Notes: generated by a model from the letters alone, not told the origin. A stretch of 64,000 nt of DNA from Saxidomus purpurata (GCA_022818135.1 JAFMSR010000006.1:30156685-30220684), one strand, 5' to 3'; counted from the stretch's first letter, positions 48,108 to 58,421 are shown. Translations and numbers: made by a program.

Positions 48108-48863
48108 CTGCAAAAAGAACAATGAAATAAGAATGCATCAGGAAAAGCTACATTCAGAAAACATGGCCTCTCCATGAAAACATCCAGTCTAGCTAAGATA
48201 GGAGGCATAATGATAATATTTAAAATATGAACAACTTAAACAAGAACAAGAGGACCAAATGGTCATGTGTCCCTTATAAACTCCATTATAACAATACAAA
48301 TAAATTATTTTTAGGTAACTAATGAAAAGTGACCTTCTGGATGACTGTATACATCCAAATAAACATTTTCACATATATATCTATTTAATAATGTATTTTT
48401 ATAATAATAATTATTTAAATGTTTTTTTTCTTCGTCTTTTAGTAAATGTATGTTATAATATATTGGAATTTACTTCACACCCTTAATAAATATCTATGAA
48501 CATAATGGAAAAACATTATTTTTGCACGAGTGTTACTGTGATGTTTTTATTTCGACATGATTCACTCATAAGGTTCCTTTTGTCGGGATTGGTCACATTA
48601 ATAAATCCAGACTTACGACAGCAGGAAGCATACTGGCCCCATGTCTTACAACAACATAATCTCCAGCGCGATATCTATAGGTGGTTTAAGACTTTTAAAT
48701 TACTTAATGTAGAACTCATTCGCTGTTTAACATTTCCATAATGATCAACATCAGGTAGTTATTTTTTAAAACTTGCTAGTCGCATTTATTTTTTTTTATG
48801 GAGTAAAAAGCCTAAGCAGGTACGTGTACCAGATAATGTTTGCAACCTGATCTTGAACTGTAA
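48108..48863. other. No gene seen
   Basis: AT-rich sequence; the plus-strand 81-codon frame at 48,496-48,741 is unsupported. Confidence 0.3.
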
Positions 48864-48876
48864 TTTGAAACAATGT

Positions 48877-49172
48877 TTGTTTGTTTTGTGGGTTTAACGC
48901 CAGTTTCAACATCTTTTCTGGTTATATACCGGCGGCCAGTCCACCTAACCAGCGTTCCTGGGTATCCAACCAGTACTGACCAATTTCTCCACAATGCGAC
49001 TGACTGCATTTCCCACATGATTCCTCAGAGGTGAGAGAGGAATGACCAGCAGACACAGTGTCTGTTATCAAATAGTCACGGAGAAATTACCCGCCCGGGT
49101 TCGAACTCACAACCCTCAGCTCCCTGATGATCACGAGTCCAACGCTCTACCAACTGAGTTAACGGGGCGGGC
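48877..49172 (-). mobile_element. tRNA-derived SINE with 13-bp target duplication
   Basis: Minus-sense: tRNA-like head with A box (GTTAACTCAGTTGGTAGAGC) and B box (GAGTTCGAACCC), and a tail GGCGTTAAACCC. TTTGAAACAATGT occurs at 48,864-48,876 and 49,173-49,185. A ~25-bp segment across the right border (GGCGGGCTTTGAAACAATGT) is then tandemly repeated once to about 49,215. Confidence 0.88.
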
Positions 49173-49266
49173 TTTGAAACAATGTCCTCTGGCGGGCTTT
49201 GAAACAATGTCCTCTGTACAATTATCACAAGGAATTTGTGTCATTCTAAAATTATTACAAGTGTAC

Positions 49267-49383
49267 CTTGGATCTTGTGAGGAACAATCCATCTGTGTCT
49301 CTGGTACATTCAGGTCAGAGGTAACACTCGTGTCTGGTAACTCTAGACCATCGACCAGTGGGACCAGTGGGCTGCTTTCAGAG
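49267..49383 (-). CDS. Duplicated acidic exon, copy 3
   Basis: A 117-base exon, phase 2 to 2, acceptor TTTTAACATTACAG, donor CCAAG|GTACAC, 39 codons. It carries the motif ELPDTS and the ending PETQMDCSSQDP. It is homologous to the exons at 49,882-49,977 and 49,724-49,778, including their intron flanks, so it arose by tandem exon duplication. Confidence 0.55.
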
Positions 49384-49723
49384 CTGTAATGTTAAAACAT
49401 GAAAATTTTAATTGCATGTCAAAATATCATGTACATCATATATACAACGTCTTGCAAAATGGTTTCAAGTATCGTAAAAATGACCAAAAAGTTGCTGCAC
49501 TATTTTTATACTCGAACTTTACCAGACAAACCATTGGTGAACAGAAACTCACCGATTGGACTTGCGATAGAGGCACACATGTAAACAAGATGTAGCGTCA
49601 AAATATCAGCCCCATTTATTGCAGTGTGTTTATTGGATTTTAAGCACCCTAAATTTCAGTAGCAAAACACAGGTCATAGTGGAATAAAAGATTAAGCACA
49701 AACATTTATGTAAGAATACGCAC

Positions 49724-49778
49724 CTTTCATCTTCTAAGGAACAATCTATCTGTGTCTCGGGTACAGCTGCTTTCAAAT
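49724..49778 (-). pseudogene. Duplicated acidic exon, copy 2 (41-base deletion)
   Basis: Splice sites resemble those of copy 1 but the exon is 55 bases instead of 96. Entered in phase 2 it hits a stop (TGA) before the donor. The PETQIDCSLEDE end is open only in another frame. Expected to be skipped or dead. Confidence 0.5.
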
Positions 49779-49881
49779 CTGTAATAATGATAAAACATGA
49801 ACATTTTAATTGCACGTCAAAATGATGTACATTGTATCGACTCAAAAATTAATCCACAAACATTTTTATAAGAATACACAC

Positions 49882-49977
49882 CTTTCATCTTCTAAGGAAC
49901 AATCTATCTGTATCTCAGATACAGTCGCACTCGTGTCTGGTAACTCTGGATCATGGACCGACGGTCTACTTTCAAAT
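49882..49977 (-). CDS. Duplicated acidic exon, copy 1
   Basis: A 96-base exon, phase 2 to 2, 32 codons, acceptor TTTTAACATTACAG, donor AAAG|GTGTGT. Contains ELPDTS and EIQIDCSLEDE. Its entry phase matches the donor of the OTU-like exon at 50,293. Confidence 0.58.
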
Positions 49978-50292
49978 CTGTAATGTTAAAACATGATCGT
50001 TTTAAATGCATGCCTTTTTAAAACCGTAATCAGACAAGTATATCATATTGACTAGAATTTATAAAGTTCCTTGGGCATGGAAAGCAAATATTTTTAATTT
50101 TATCCTTAATATTTCACAAAATTTTCTCGAAGTGCTTTTGATTCAGAAATAATTGAAATCTTGTTGTGGTTTATCGAAATGTAGCCACTGAAGTTATAAG
50201 CACTGCAGAATAATAATTTATGAGGGCGCAGATGTACATTTTTGTACTTGGGTTAAGAAATCTTAAAGACATCTAGTGTTAAATAATCTTAC
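49978..50292. other. Intron
   Basis: Between the OTU-like exon donor (GTAAGATT) and the first acidic exon. No element recognised. Confidence 0.45.
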
Positions 50293-51098
50293 CTGGATTT
50301 ACTATGGACTTCTTGTTCATCATCCATCAACACATCAAAGTCAAGAGTCTCCATTAAATTATCTATAACTGCCTGGTCAGCTTCGAAATCATATGTTTCA
50401 ACATCATCTAGTCCTAAATCTGACTGTAGCTTATATGTGTCTACACAGGTAGGTATAAGGGTAACAAAATGGTTTGGTCGCCAGAGTTGTGGTGGGAGTT
50501 TATCTCCGTCTATGTTGGTCCACATTATATGTACTGGATCCATATCAGAAATGTTTCCACTGGACGTAAATGGCTTGAATATTCTATGAAGATCCTTCCT
50601 AACAGTCATTCCCCCATAGTTAGGATATACTGACATAACTGACCTACTCAGAACATTTGCAAATGCTGCTACCTGCCAGACGCCCATATATGAACCTCTC
50701 TTACATACTTCTACAACCTCTTCTTCAAACAGGGCTTTCACAGCCTTAACTGTCAGTCTTTCACCATTGTATTGATCTGAATACATTGCATATGTTTTGA
50801 CAACATTTTGCTAAAACTCTTTATCTGGATTCAAGTATTTGTCAGACAGATATTTCCTTTCATTAACAAGAAGTTCAACGACAATCCTAACCCTCATTTC
50901 ATCAAAGTTATTTTCATGCCAATATGCAAACACACTTGCAACTCTGGGCAGGCAGTTTCCATCTCCATAAATTTGGGCAGGATACATCCGTTTTCCTCCG
51001 AGATCTTCTGGAACAAGGCCAAGAGAAAGTTTGTCAATTACCAAACCATGTGTAACAAACGATACTTTTGCGGGTTCCGGTAGCTGTGGCATCGTCAC
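50293..51098 (-). pseudogene. OTU-like cysteine protease segment with one in-frame stop
   Basis: The first 95 residues contain YGDGNC (Cys49), the OTU nucleophile motif, after a GKRMYP lead-in. The frame meets a TAG at 50,808-50,810 and then continues in the same frame. The second part (ATG at 50,786) has GSYMGVWQVA, a SVYPN segment and WRPNHFV with His at its residue 106, which would be the catalytic His. The GxWQ..A..VL...SVYP layout also resembles the vertnin-type domain. An acidic tail ends at the donor AG|GTAAG (phase 2). OTU enzymes cleave ubiquitin chains. The single stop means a pseudogene, a sequencing error or a recent mutation. Separate exons in phase follow. Confidence 0.6.
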
Positions 51099-51174
51099 TG
51101 CACTTGCAATTTTCTTCTTTTCTGCATATGAAGAAGCTTGGGTGAGTTTGTCATTAAGTATTTTTAAAAAATTC

Positions 51175-51330
51175 TCAGGCTGACTTTTTGTTTTTTTCTC
51201 AGACTGACCTTTTTTGTGTTTTTTTCTCAGACTGATATTTATTAATTGTTTTTCAGACTGATCTTTTTTTTTCTCAGACTGATCTTTTCTGTTTTTTTTT
51301 TTTTTTTCTCAGACTGATCTTTGCCAGTTT
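51175..51330 (-). repeat. GATCAGTCTGAGAAAAAAA minisatellite
   Basis: About five imperfect copies with A-runs of varying length, lying between the RNase-H-like and OTU-like segments. It encodes Lys/Gln/Ser/Glu repeats, and the A-run length changes throw the frame several times. Confidence 0.75.
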
Positions 51331-51560
51331 CTTCACCTCTAGCCACTAAAGTTTTGTCTCTTTTACTTCCCTTTTCAGGAGGAGCAACAGTTGCTTGTTT
51401 CACCACTCTGTTTTCCAATTGTCCAACACAAGCAGCATTAATACACTGGCCTGTGCCAAAATGACACCCAGTGCAGTAACAAGACAATCTTCGCGAAAGT
51501 ATTTCAAATGGTTTACCAGTGTTTTTGACCTGGTGTAGTTGTCGTGTACCAATGTCTTTA
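51242..51560 (-). pseudogene. Cys-rich C-terminal part of the RNase-H-like protein, shifted frame
   Basis: After a probable one-base loss at about 51,555-51,565, the plausible continuation of the RNase-H-like protein lies in a second frame. It carries a SCYCTGC...QC...AC cluster of the sort expected for a terminal zinc-binding knuckle, then basic, Lys-rich sequence running into the minisatellite. The longer frame of the upstream ORF over the same bases has no such features. Confidence 0.5.
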
Positions 51561-52364
51561 CATCACTGTTCTTATCTCGATTTATTGGCCCTGCTAGATG
51601 GAAGTGTCTTTTAGACCCAGCTTCATCATAGGAAAGATGCTCTGAAGAGTATCGGTATAAATCCTCAACCCCAGTAATGATTGTCCTTCGTCCCAATAAA
51701 GCTTTGTCAATAGACCTGTTGAGACTACCAAGCTCTCCATCTGCCTCAACTTTTCCGTGATCGGAACCATAGAAATTCCACTCAATAGGTAAACTGTATT
51801 GAGAAAGTGTAGCAAAGGAATCTTTTTCCTTGTACTGAGCAGAACACCCATCTGAAAACATAATACACTTTGAAATACTTGCTTTCATACTTTTAATGTA
51901 ATTCACAGCAGAGTCTATGAAATGTTTCACGGCGTGATGGTCATGTTGCAAGTCGTCAGTTAAATAAATCATGGCATCTCTGACGGTAAGATCTGGAACT
52001 TGGTTGCTTTTGTAAAACATTACAATTTGATAGACAGTCACATGACTTGCATTAAAGTATGAACTTTTCGCTTCATCCTGGTGTCTTACAGAGTAATTTT
52101 TTCCAAAATCAAGAACCATAAGAACTTCGTCTTCCTTAAGTCCCTTCTTGATATTGGTAAATTGGAGCTGTTGCCAGGCTGCTACGAAATAATGTTTAAC
52201 GAAAGTGCAGCCTTGAATGGGTTGTTTCACATCTCCAATCAGTTCTTCAATAAGGTCAGTAACCATTTGTTTCTTTGTAAGTAGGTTTTTTTTAACTTTT
52301 CCATAATTTGTGTCCATGACCCTTTCACAGTGGTGCCACACAATCGTCATATCACTATGATCTC
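51400..52364 (-). pseudogene. RNase-H-like/transposase-like domain, broken
   Basis: An open frame (host part of about 320 codons; the upstream 48 codons read into RetA and are not native). It has a VLDFGKNY strand (Asp at residue 135 of the long frame), FSDGCSAQYK (Asp221) and SDHGKVEADGELG (Asp258/Glu260), an order compatible with a DDE/RNase H-like fold. Proteins of this layout are frequent, mostly unnamed, in cnidarian, arthropod and mollusc genomes and are probably transposon-derived. The 5' end is cut by the 2.2-kb retroelement and the 3' end is frameshifted. The N-terminal continuation lies at 54,566-55,099. Confidence 0.6.
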
Positions 52365-54565
52365 TTAATAAAAACAAAAATAATATCAAACAGGGAATGC
52401 CACGTACCAAAAACGCAGCCTCCCCAAAACGAGCCCCACAGCACCCAGAAGTGCACACCACCAACACACACACACACAAACAACACACACAATCATGTAC
52501 ACACACAAACATACACTACCAACACACACTAGCATACAAAGCAAACACACGAGGACAAAACGAACAATTAAAGGAACACAGTGGGGCACCGCCTTGGAAC
52601 GGTCAGTGGCAAAAACACCACTGGGGAGCTTAAACCGGTTTATGGTGCGCACCCAACCTCACTCTTACCCCCACCATGTTCCAAAGTCACAGGACAGTGT
52701 AAATAAAAGTAATCCCTGCTAGGTGAATCTCTAACACACGCAATGGAAACAAAAGGCATGGTATGTAAAACACAAAAATGCTCGTGTATAAATATATAAA
52801 AAGCAAACCTTGAGAACCAAAAAACGTATGTACTCAATGCCTTTGCAGAAGGCAGAGCACCAAGAGAAACACCCTTAAGGGCCCGACGAAACAGGCCAGA
52901 GGACAGAAATCAAAACAGTTTCGTCCCAGTGGGATTTAAAAACTGCCCATCACAGAGTCCTCCCCCTCTTCCGTCAGACACAATCAAAGAGGGAAGCATA
53001 GCGTCCAACTGTACACTCAACCACTTTTCTAAGTATACACCAAAAAGAAGTCTTGTAGTTTATTCAATTTTTAAGATATTTAGTCGAATATTTCAAAATT
53101 CTAAGATCAAAGATCGATATTTAACATTCCACCAGCTTTTATAAAGATAGGTACCAAACACTATGATCGGCAGCAATGTAAACACAGTAACCCAAATATT
53201 CAAAAGTCACAAAAACGTTAAAATTACCAGACTGTGATCAATCTGCGCGTAAAACAGACACACGTTTTTGATTCACTAATATGAAATTAGCAGACTTTCA
53301 TTCAAATCCAAATGTTCTTGGGCAGATGTAAAGTGTAAAAAGGAATTTTGACAGTTTTAACTGATTTTAATCCTCAACTGCATTTCAACCGGATGAAGAT
53401 TTGATAGAACATGAGTACCCTGACTTCATTTTCAACTCATTTGTCGCCTCGACGTACCCGTGTTCAAGAATTGTATTCGGTATTTCTCATTTATCACTAA
53501 TGGTCAGTTTGGTGTGTGAAAATTTGAATTTGGAGAAAATACAGCACTGTATGGAATCAATTAACGAGGTTTGTTGGATAAATGCATGGGAAAGGAAATT
53601 CCAGTAAGGTTAGAAAGATCAAATCCATCATTAAATTTAGTGTTTAGAGGATATTTTGATCAAGGCAGGATATAATGTATCTGGCATTTGTATTAAAACC
53701 GTTTCTGTAACAAAAACTGAACTTTTCTAGATAATTTGGAACAAATTTATAATTACCGTAATTTACGGTTTTGTGAATTTCACATTAAGGTGTGCGGTGA
53801 TATAAACTCTGTAAGACAATGAAGTTGCCATTCATTATCATCAACTTTCTACCGAGTATTAGAAGAATGAATCTAATAATTTGTTGACCAATTTTCATGA
53901 GCGTATCTTTAAAAATGGTTTTGATATTACACATAATTGAGGTGTATACTTAGAAAAGTTGTTGAGTGTAAACGGGTTGAACACCAAACATGCGGTGTGT
54001 CTCAAAACAGTAGGGTCGTAACCTCTTTTAACAAAACGTTTTATAATTTTAGCAAATACAGTTGGAAAATTGCCATGACCCAAAATCTTACGAAGTTTGT
54101 AAACCACATCCCCATAAAAATCGGGTTTTGAAATACCTTCTCGCAGAAGAGTCTTTAGATTACTATTGAATTTCAAAACCAAATCAGAATTACGATAGTA
54201 AAATTTAGCAAAATATTTACGCAATTTGTAATAACGGTAGCCCTGTTGAAGAAGTTTATTTGTAATATATTGATTACGTTCATTGAAATCCTCAACATGA
54301 CTACACGCTCTGGCAAACCGAATTAACTGAGAAATGTATACCCCATAAGATGTAGCATGAGGTACATCCCCATCCAAATGGGGGAAATTTACAATACTAA
54401 AATTAAAATCATCCCTCTTGTCATAAATTTTGGTATGTATAATATTGTTATAAATAGAGAGATGTAAATCTAAAAATGAAGCACCAGTATCCAAATTGTT
54501 AGTTTTAATTAACTGGAGTTCCCGGGGATAAATAGTGTCCACCAATTGACCAAAGTTTCATAAAG
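52365..54565 (-). mobile_element. Long RetA copy with reverse transcriptase fragment
   Basis: About 2.2 kb inserted in the transposase-like gene. In minus sense it has the RT fragment (54,545-53,895), about 1 kb of non-coding sequence, and then the complete RetA 3' region (about 52,900-52,370) with its microsatellite and TTTGATATTATTTTTG end. TGATCT flanks it on both sides (52,359-52,364 and 54,566-54,571), a candidate 6-bp duplication. A 30-bp inverted repeat with one mismatch (53,012-53,041 against 53,941-53,970) shows that part of the RT C-terminal region is also present reversed. It is the best candidate source class for all short RetA insertions. Confidence 0.6.
53895..54545 (-). CDS. 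Reverse transcriptase C-terminal fragment
   Basis: 216 codons without the catalytic palm motif (no YxDD), so 5'-truncated. It begins close to the insertion border and includes IYPRELQL, FLDLHLSI followed by TKIYDKRDDF, then GDVPHATSYGVYISQL and a C-terminal basic region. The FLDL...K.YDKRDDF step is a hallmark of the RT thumb/connection in elements such as Penelope-like and related retroelements; GIY-YIG endonuclease is not present. Family assignment is tentative. It cannot encode an active enzyme. Confidence 0.65.
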   Translation of the reverse strand: MVDTIYPRELQLIKTNNLDTGASFLDLHLSIYNNIIHTKIYDKRDDFNFSIVNFPHLDGDVPHATSYGVYISQLIRFARACSHVEDFNERNQYITNKLLQQGYRYYKLRKYFAKFYYRNSDLVLKFNSNLKTLLREGISKPDFYGDVVYKLRKILGHGNFPTVFAKIIKRFVKRGYDPTVLRHTACLVFNPFTLNNFSKYTPQLCVISKPFLKIRS

Positions 54566-55099
54566 TGATCTAATTGTCAATTCAAAATTAGCACATTTTT
54601 TGCAGTTACCAAATACACAGTCAACTTTATGAAATCTTTCACACAACCCAACTTTGCACAGAGGCATGTTCATCATTTCACCGATATTGTGTATTTGTAG
54701 ATGTTTCTTTCCATTTTTGGCCAAAACGGCATCTACAGCCTGAATTTTGTAAGTGACGTTTTGACATACCGTACAAACACAAAACGCCCAATGAGATTTA
54801 GACAGAAGTCTCACATTTTCAGGCCTTAAAAGTGTAAACTTAGTGAATCCCACCTTAGCTTCTGGACTTTCCAGCTCGAACTGCTTGAATGCAGTTTTTA
54901 ATGTCATCTGCATGACATAACCAGGACCATGCTTTGTAGCATACCGTTTGTTTGGTAATGGCCGCGAAGTTCTCAAATAAACATTTTGAACTGTTTTCTT
55001 GAAATCTGCCTCTTGGCGTATTCTTCTTCGTATAATCAAAGGTCTAGCAATTTTACTTCTATACAATGTCAATCTGCCATGATACCAAACACCATGCAT
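54566..55099 (-). pseudogene. Cys-rich N-terminal exon of the transposase-like protein
   Basis: The acceptor ACCTTTCTTTCAG lies directly before an ATG at 55,099. About 178 codons: a basic N-terminal third, a KFTLLRPENV segment, then FCVCTVCQN and DCVFGNCKKC Cys clusters that look zinc-binding. LRP-x-x-V followed by a C-x-C-x2-C cluster is the usual N-terminal part of the same protein type as 51,400-52,364. The retroelement at 54,565 separates the two halves. The frames on either side of the candidate 6-bp duplication do not join directly, so a further indel is present or the border is slightly off. Confidence 0.55.
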
Positions 55100-55969
55100 C
55101 TGAAAGAAAGGTTATTGGTAAGTCTATTGATGCGAGAAAACGCAAATCCATTCACAAATGACTGACCTTATTTCTGTCAGTTATTCTTAACATCAATGAA
55201 TCTCGATGATTACACCGAGAGCTTCATAAATAGCACTGTAGGGCAAGAGACTTTTTCTTTCTGAGATTGAAATTACTTGTAACAGCCCATTATACTTCTT
55301 GAAACAACTGTGATTGTGGATACTACATTGTATAAACAGCATTGTGCTGATCGTGACATCCAAGTGACATGCTGTTATTGTTTTCTAGTACAAATGTAAT
55401 AGGTTCCATCATGAATTTCACCTATATAACGTCGAGCATGTTTGAATGTAATCACAAAGTGCTGCGAATTTCTCAGAAGTCTGTATGACTAAGATCTAGG
55501 GTTTGTGTACATTTAGTTCTCCCCATGTACAAACATTTTCCTTCGGATGAATATAAGGCCACCAACACGAACAGGAAATGAAAGTGTTTCAATGTTCACT
55601 ACCATTATTTCATGTTGTTAAAATCAAATGTTCTATACGTTGCAACTACGTTACTACATGTTAAACTAACAAATGTACATTTAATTCCAAGAAACGCAAA
55701 CTCAAATATATATTTAAACAATGGCTTCAACAAAGTAAACTGTAGGCAACAGCCTTATCGTTTCCACTAAAAATCAATTAGTCACAAGGAAGCCATGACT
55801 ACAAATGTCTAGCTTGCCATTTTGACAATATGCACATAGTTTGAAACTTGTGACAATGTCAGAATAATTGTCATTAATAGCACTCAAACCTTTCACGCGC
55901 GAAAACTCTTCAGCAGGAAGTGGGACGTTTGTTCAATTTAAAATCTTTAAAAATTCATCATAATTTAAT
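55100..55969. other. No gene seen
   Basis: Upstream of the 55,099 acceptor, so presumably intron. AT-rich without an identified element. Confidence 0.35.
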
Positions 55970-55973
55970 TTAA

Positions 55974-56432
55974 AGCTGCTCGCTCTCAGATTTTGGTAAA
56001 AAAATTAATTTCTTCAAACTGTATGTAAATAACATATTTTAGAACATGTGGTGATATAAAAAGGCTCCCGTATAAATTCATGTCACGTACATCTCTAAAT
56101 TTCGAAAAATACGCTACGAAATTCAAAAGCGTTGCAAAAAAAAACAAAAATAATATCAAACAGGGAATGCCACGTACCAAAAACGCAGCCTCCCCAAAAC
56201 GAACCCCACAGCACCCAGAAGTGCACACCACCAAAGTGCAAACGCTTTTGAAATTTCAATATAAACATATAGTGTAGCGGCGCCGTGTTACCGACCTTTT
56301 CAATCGATTTCTGCAAATTCCTACCTAGATTTTTGCTTATTTCTTTATTCTAGCCTTTAGTTTTATATTTATGAATAAGAATGCCAACTTTTTTGAAAAT
56401 ATTTTTTCGACGGTAATTGAGAGCGAGCAGCT
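55974..56432 (+). mobile_element. TTAA MITE-1 copy d with nested RetA
   Basis: TTAA at 55,970-55,973 and 56,433-56,436, inverted ends AGCTGCTCGCTCTC. A RetA copy sits in its central palindrome at 56,139-56,236. Confidence 0.85.
56139..56236 (-). mobile_element. RetA copy with 6-bp target duplication
   Basis: 98 bp flanked by TGCAAA at 56,133-56,138 and 56,237-56,242. Uninterrupted MITE-1 copies (59,541; 62,159) read GCGTTGCAAACGC once at this place. Confidence 0.88.
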
Positions 56433-56436
56433 TTAA

Positions 56437-56640
56437 AGCTGCTCGCTCTGGTTACCGTTGAAAAAATCTATTTAAAAAAATAAATTGACCTTCTTATTCA
56501 TAAATATAAAACTAAAGGCTAGAATAAAAAAATAAACAAAAATCTATGTAGGAATTTGCAGAAATCGATTGAAAAGGTTGGTTACACGGCACCGCTACAC
56601 TATATTGTTTATATTGAAATTTCAAAACCGTTTGCAACGC
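56437..56640 (+). mobile_element. TTAA MITE-1 copy e (left part)
   Basis: Starts right after the single TTAA it shares with copy d, so two copies stand end to end. Truncated after GTTTGCAACGC. Confidence 0.75.
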
Positions 56641-56948
56641 AGCGCACTAATCTTTGTAAACACGTCTGACAAAAATCAGATTTTTCCCATTTTTCTACAT
56701 TCTAAATTTCAATTCACTCCAAAAAATTAACATCATGATCTTGCTTGAAAAGCGCCTACAAGACACAGCAAAACTTTACCGAATCTGATTTTTCAGAACA
56801 TGGTCTTTTTACAATGTCTAGATTCCCAACTTTTCTATGACAGATTTCAAATTGATGTTCATACTCGCTTTATAAAATAAACGATAGAATCTTAGGCTAC
56901 TCAAAATCAATGTTGTATACAAATTAGGAAATTCTTTGGCAAAGTTCT
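56641..56948. other. No gene seen
   Basis: Contains AGGCTACTC...AATTAGGAAATTCTTTGG, repeated at 57,360-57,415, a duplication flanking MITE copy f. Confidence 0.4.
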
Positions 56949-56952
56949 TTAA

Positions 56953-57288
56953 AGCTGCTCGCTCTCAGTTACCGTCGAAAAAAATATTTTTGAAAAAAGT
57001 TGACATTCTTATTCATAAACATCAAACTAAAAGCTAGAAAGTAAAAATAAGCAAACATCTAGGTAGGAATTTGCAGAAATCGATTGAAAAGGTTGGTTAC
57101 ACGGCACCGCTACACTATATGTTCATATTGAAATTTCAAAAGTGGTAGCGTATTTTTTGAAATTTAGAGATAAACGTGACATGAATTTATACTGGAGCCT
57201 TTTTATATGACTATATGTTCTAAAATACGTTATTTACATACAGTTTGAAGAACTTTATCTTTTTACCAAAATCTGATAGCGAGCAGCT
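56953..57288 (+). mobile_element. TTAA MITE-1 copy f
   Basis: TTAA at 56,949-56,952 and 57,289-57,292, ends AGCTGCTCGCTCTC and GCGAGCAGCT. One base of the right TIR has changed (GATAGCGAG). Confidence 0.85.
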
Positions 57289-57472
57289 TTAACTCCTAAT
57301 CTGTCAAATTGTCTTCTGACCTGAAAACTCGAAAACTCCCTTAGAAACGGCAGAATCTTAGGCTACACGGAATAAGTGAAAAACACAAATTAGGAAATTC
57401 TTTGGCAAAGTTACGAAAGTGACAATTCAATTTCAAGACGTATGAATTCGTGAAGTAGAAATCATGAAGTAT

Positions 57473-57476
57473 TTAA
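57473..57476. other. Empty TTAA site matching MITE-1 copy h
   Basis: The left arm reads CATGAAGTATTTAAATGAAATC without interruption as a single TTAA; the right arm has the same bases split by MITE-1 copy h. Confidence 0.85.
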
Positions 57477-57614
57477 ATGAAATCGAGAATTCTTGAAATT
57501 GTGAAATAATGAAATATTGAAATCTTGAATTAATGAATAATTGAAAAATGGAAATCGTGAAGTTGTGAAATATTGAATAATTGAAATATTGAAATCGTGA
57601 AGTATTGAACTTGC

Positions 57615-58230
57615 ACATCCCATTCATGTAAGCAAGTCACACGCCAAATTTGGTTGGATTCCGGACAGACGGAGGCGAACACTTTTTCCTCAGTTCCTTT
57701 ATGATTGACAGGCTTTAGGATTTGATTATTTTGTATGAAAATCATTTCATTTTAACAATAAAAAAGATGCTTATCTGGAGCCCTGCAATTTTGTTAAAGG
57801 CCGGAGAATTTGAACTCAAATATCCGTGTAAATGCTCATTAAGCCTTTTTGGCTAGAGGTTGAGCTTAACAACAGTGTTACAACACTGATCTCAGGTCAA
57901 CGTGGTTTATAAACATTCACTCTCTAGGAGCAGCACCTGGTCTGATGGATAGATAAAAAGGCTGCTCTGGGATCAGATTTTTTTCAGAGAATTGCTACTC
58001 TTTGTAATTTGCTCATTAACCTAACATCCTAATACACCATTTTTATATCATTAACATCATGCTTTTCAGCATAAACTGCCATTCAATTTTCTGGTTATAA
58101 ATTACTGTATATTCAATGTTATTTCTACCGATTTGTATACCCCTCTCTATTCTAACACAAGCCGCTGCTTTTCCTATATAAATATATAGAGAAAAGCCTG
58201 TATTTTGTTTTACGATAAAATACAACACGT
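57615..58230. other. Interior of the foldback-like element, no gene seen
   Basis: AT-rich; short open frames at 58,043-58,309 are unsupported. Confidence 0.35.
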
Positions 58231-58256
58231 TTTTTGATATTATTTTTGTTTTTTTG
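58231..58256 (+). mobile_element. RetA terminal fragment, ~25 bp
   Basis: TTTTTGATATTATTTTTG plus T tail only. Confidence 0.45.
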
Positions 58257-58336
58257 TTTCCAAGGACGACGTGCCTTAAATGACGTAACAACGTGACGTA
58301 TGTAAACAAGCGCGTCCAATCGTATCTCTCGTTATT

Positions 58337-58388
58337 GTTTGCTTTGTATGCTAGTGTGTGTTGGTAGTGTATATGTGTGTGTGTACAT

Positions 58389-58421
<33 letters not shown>

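Noticed and set aside
52365..52512. Upstream 48 codons of the 370-codon frame over the RNase-H-like domain
   Set aside because: They are RetA sequence read through into the broken gene, not native coding sequence.
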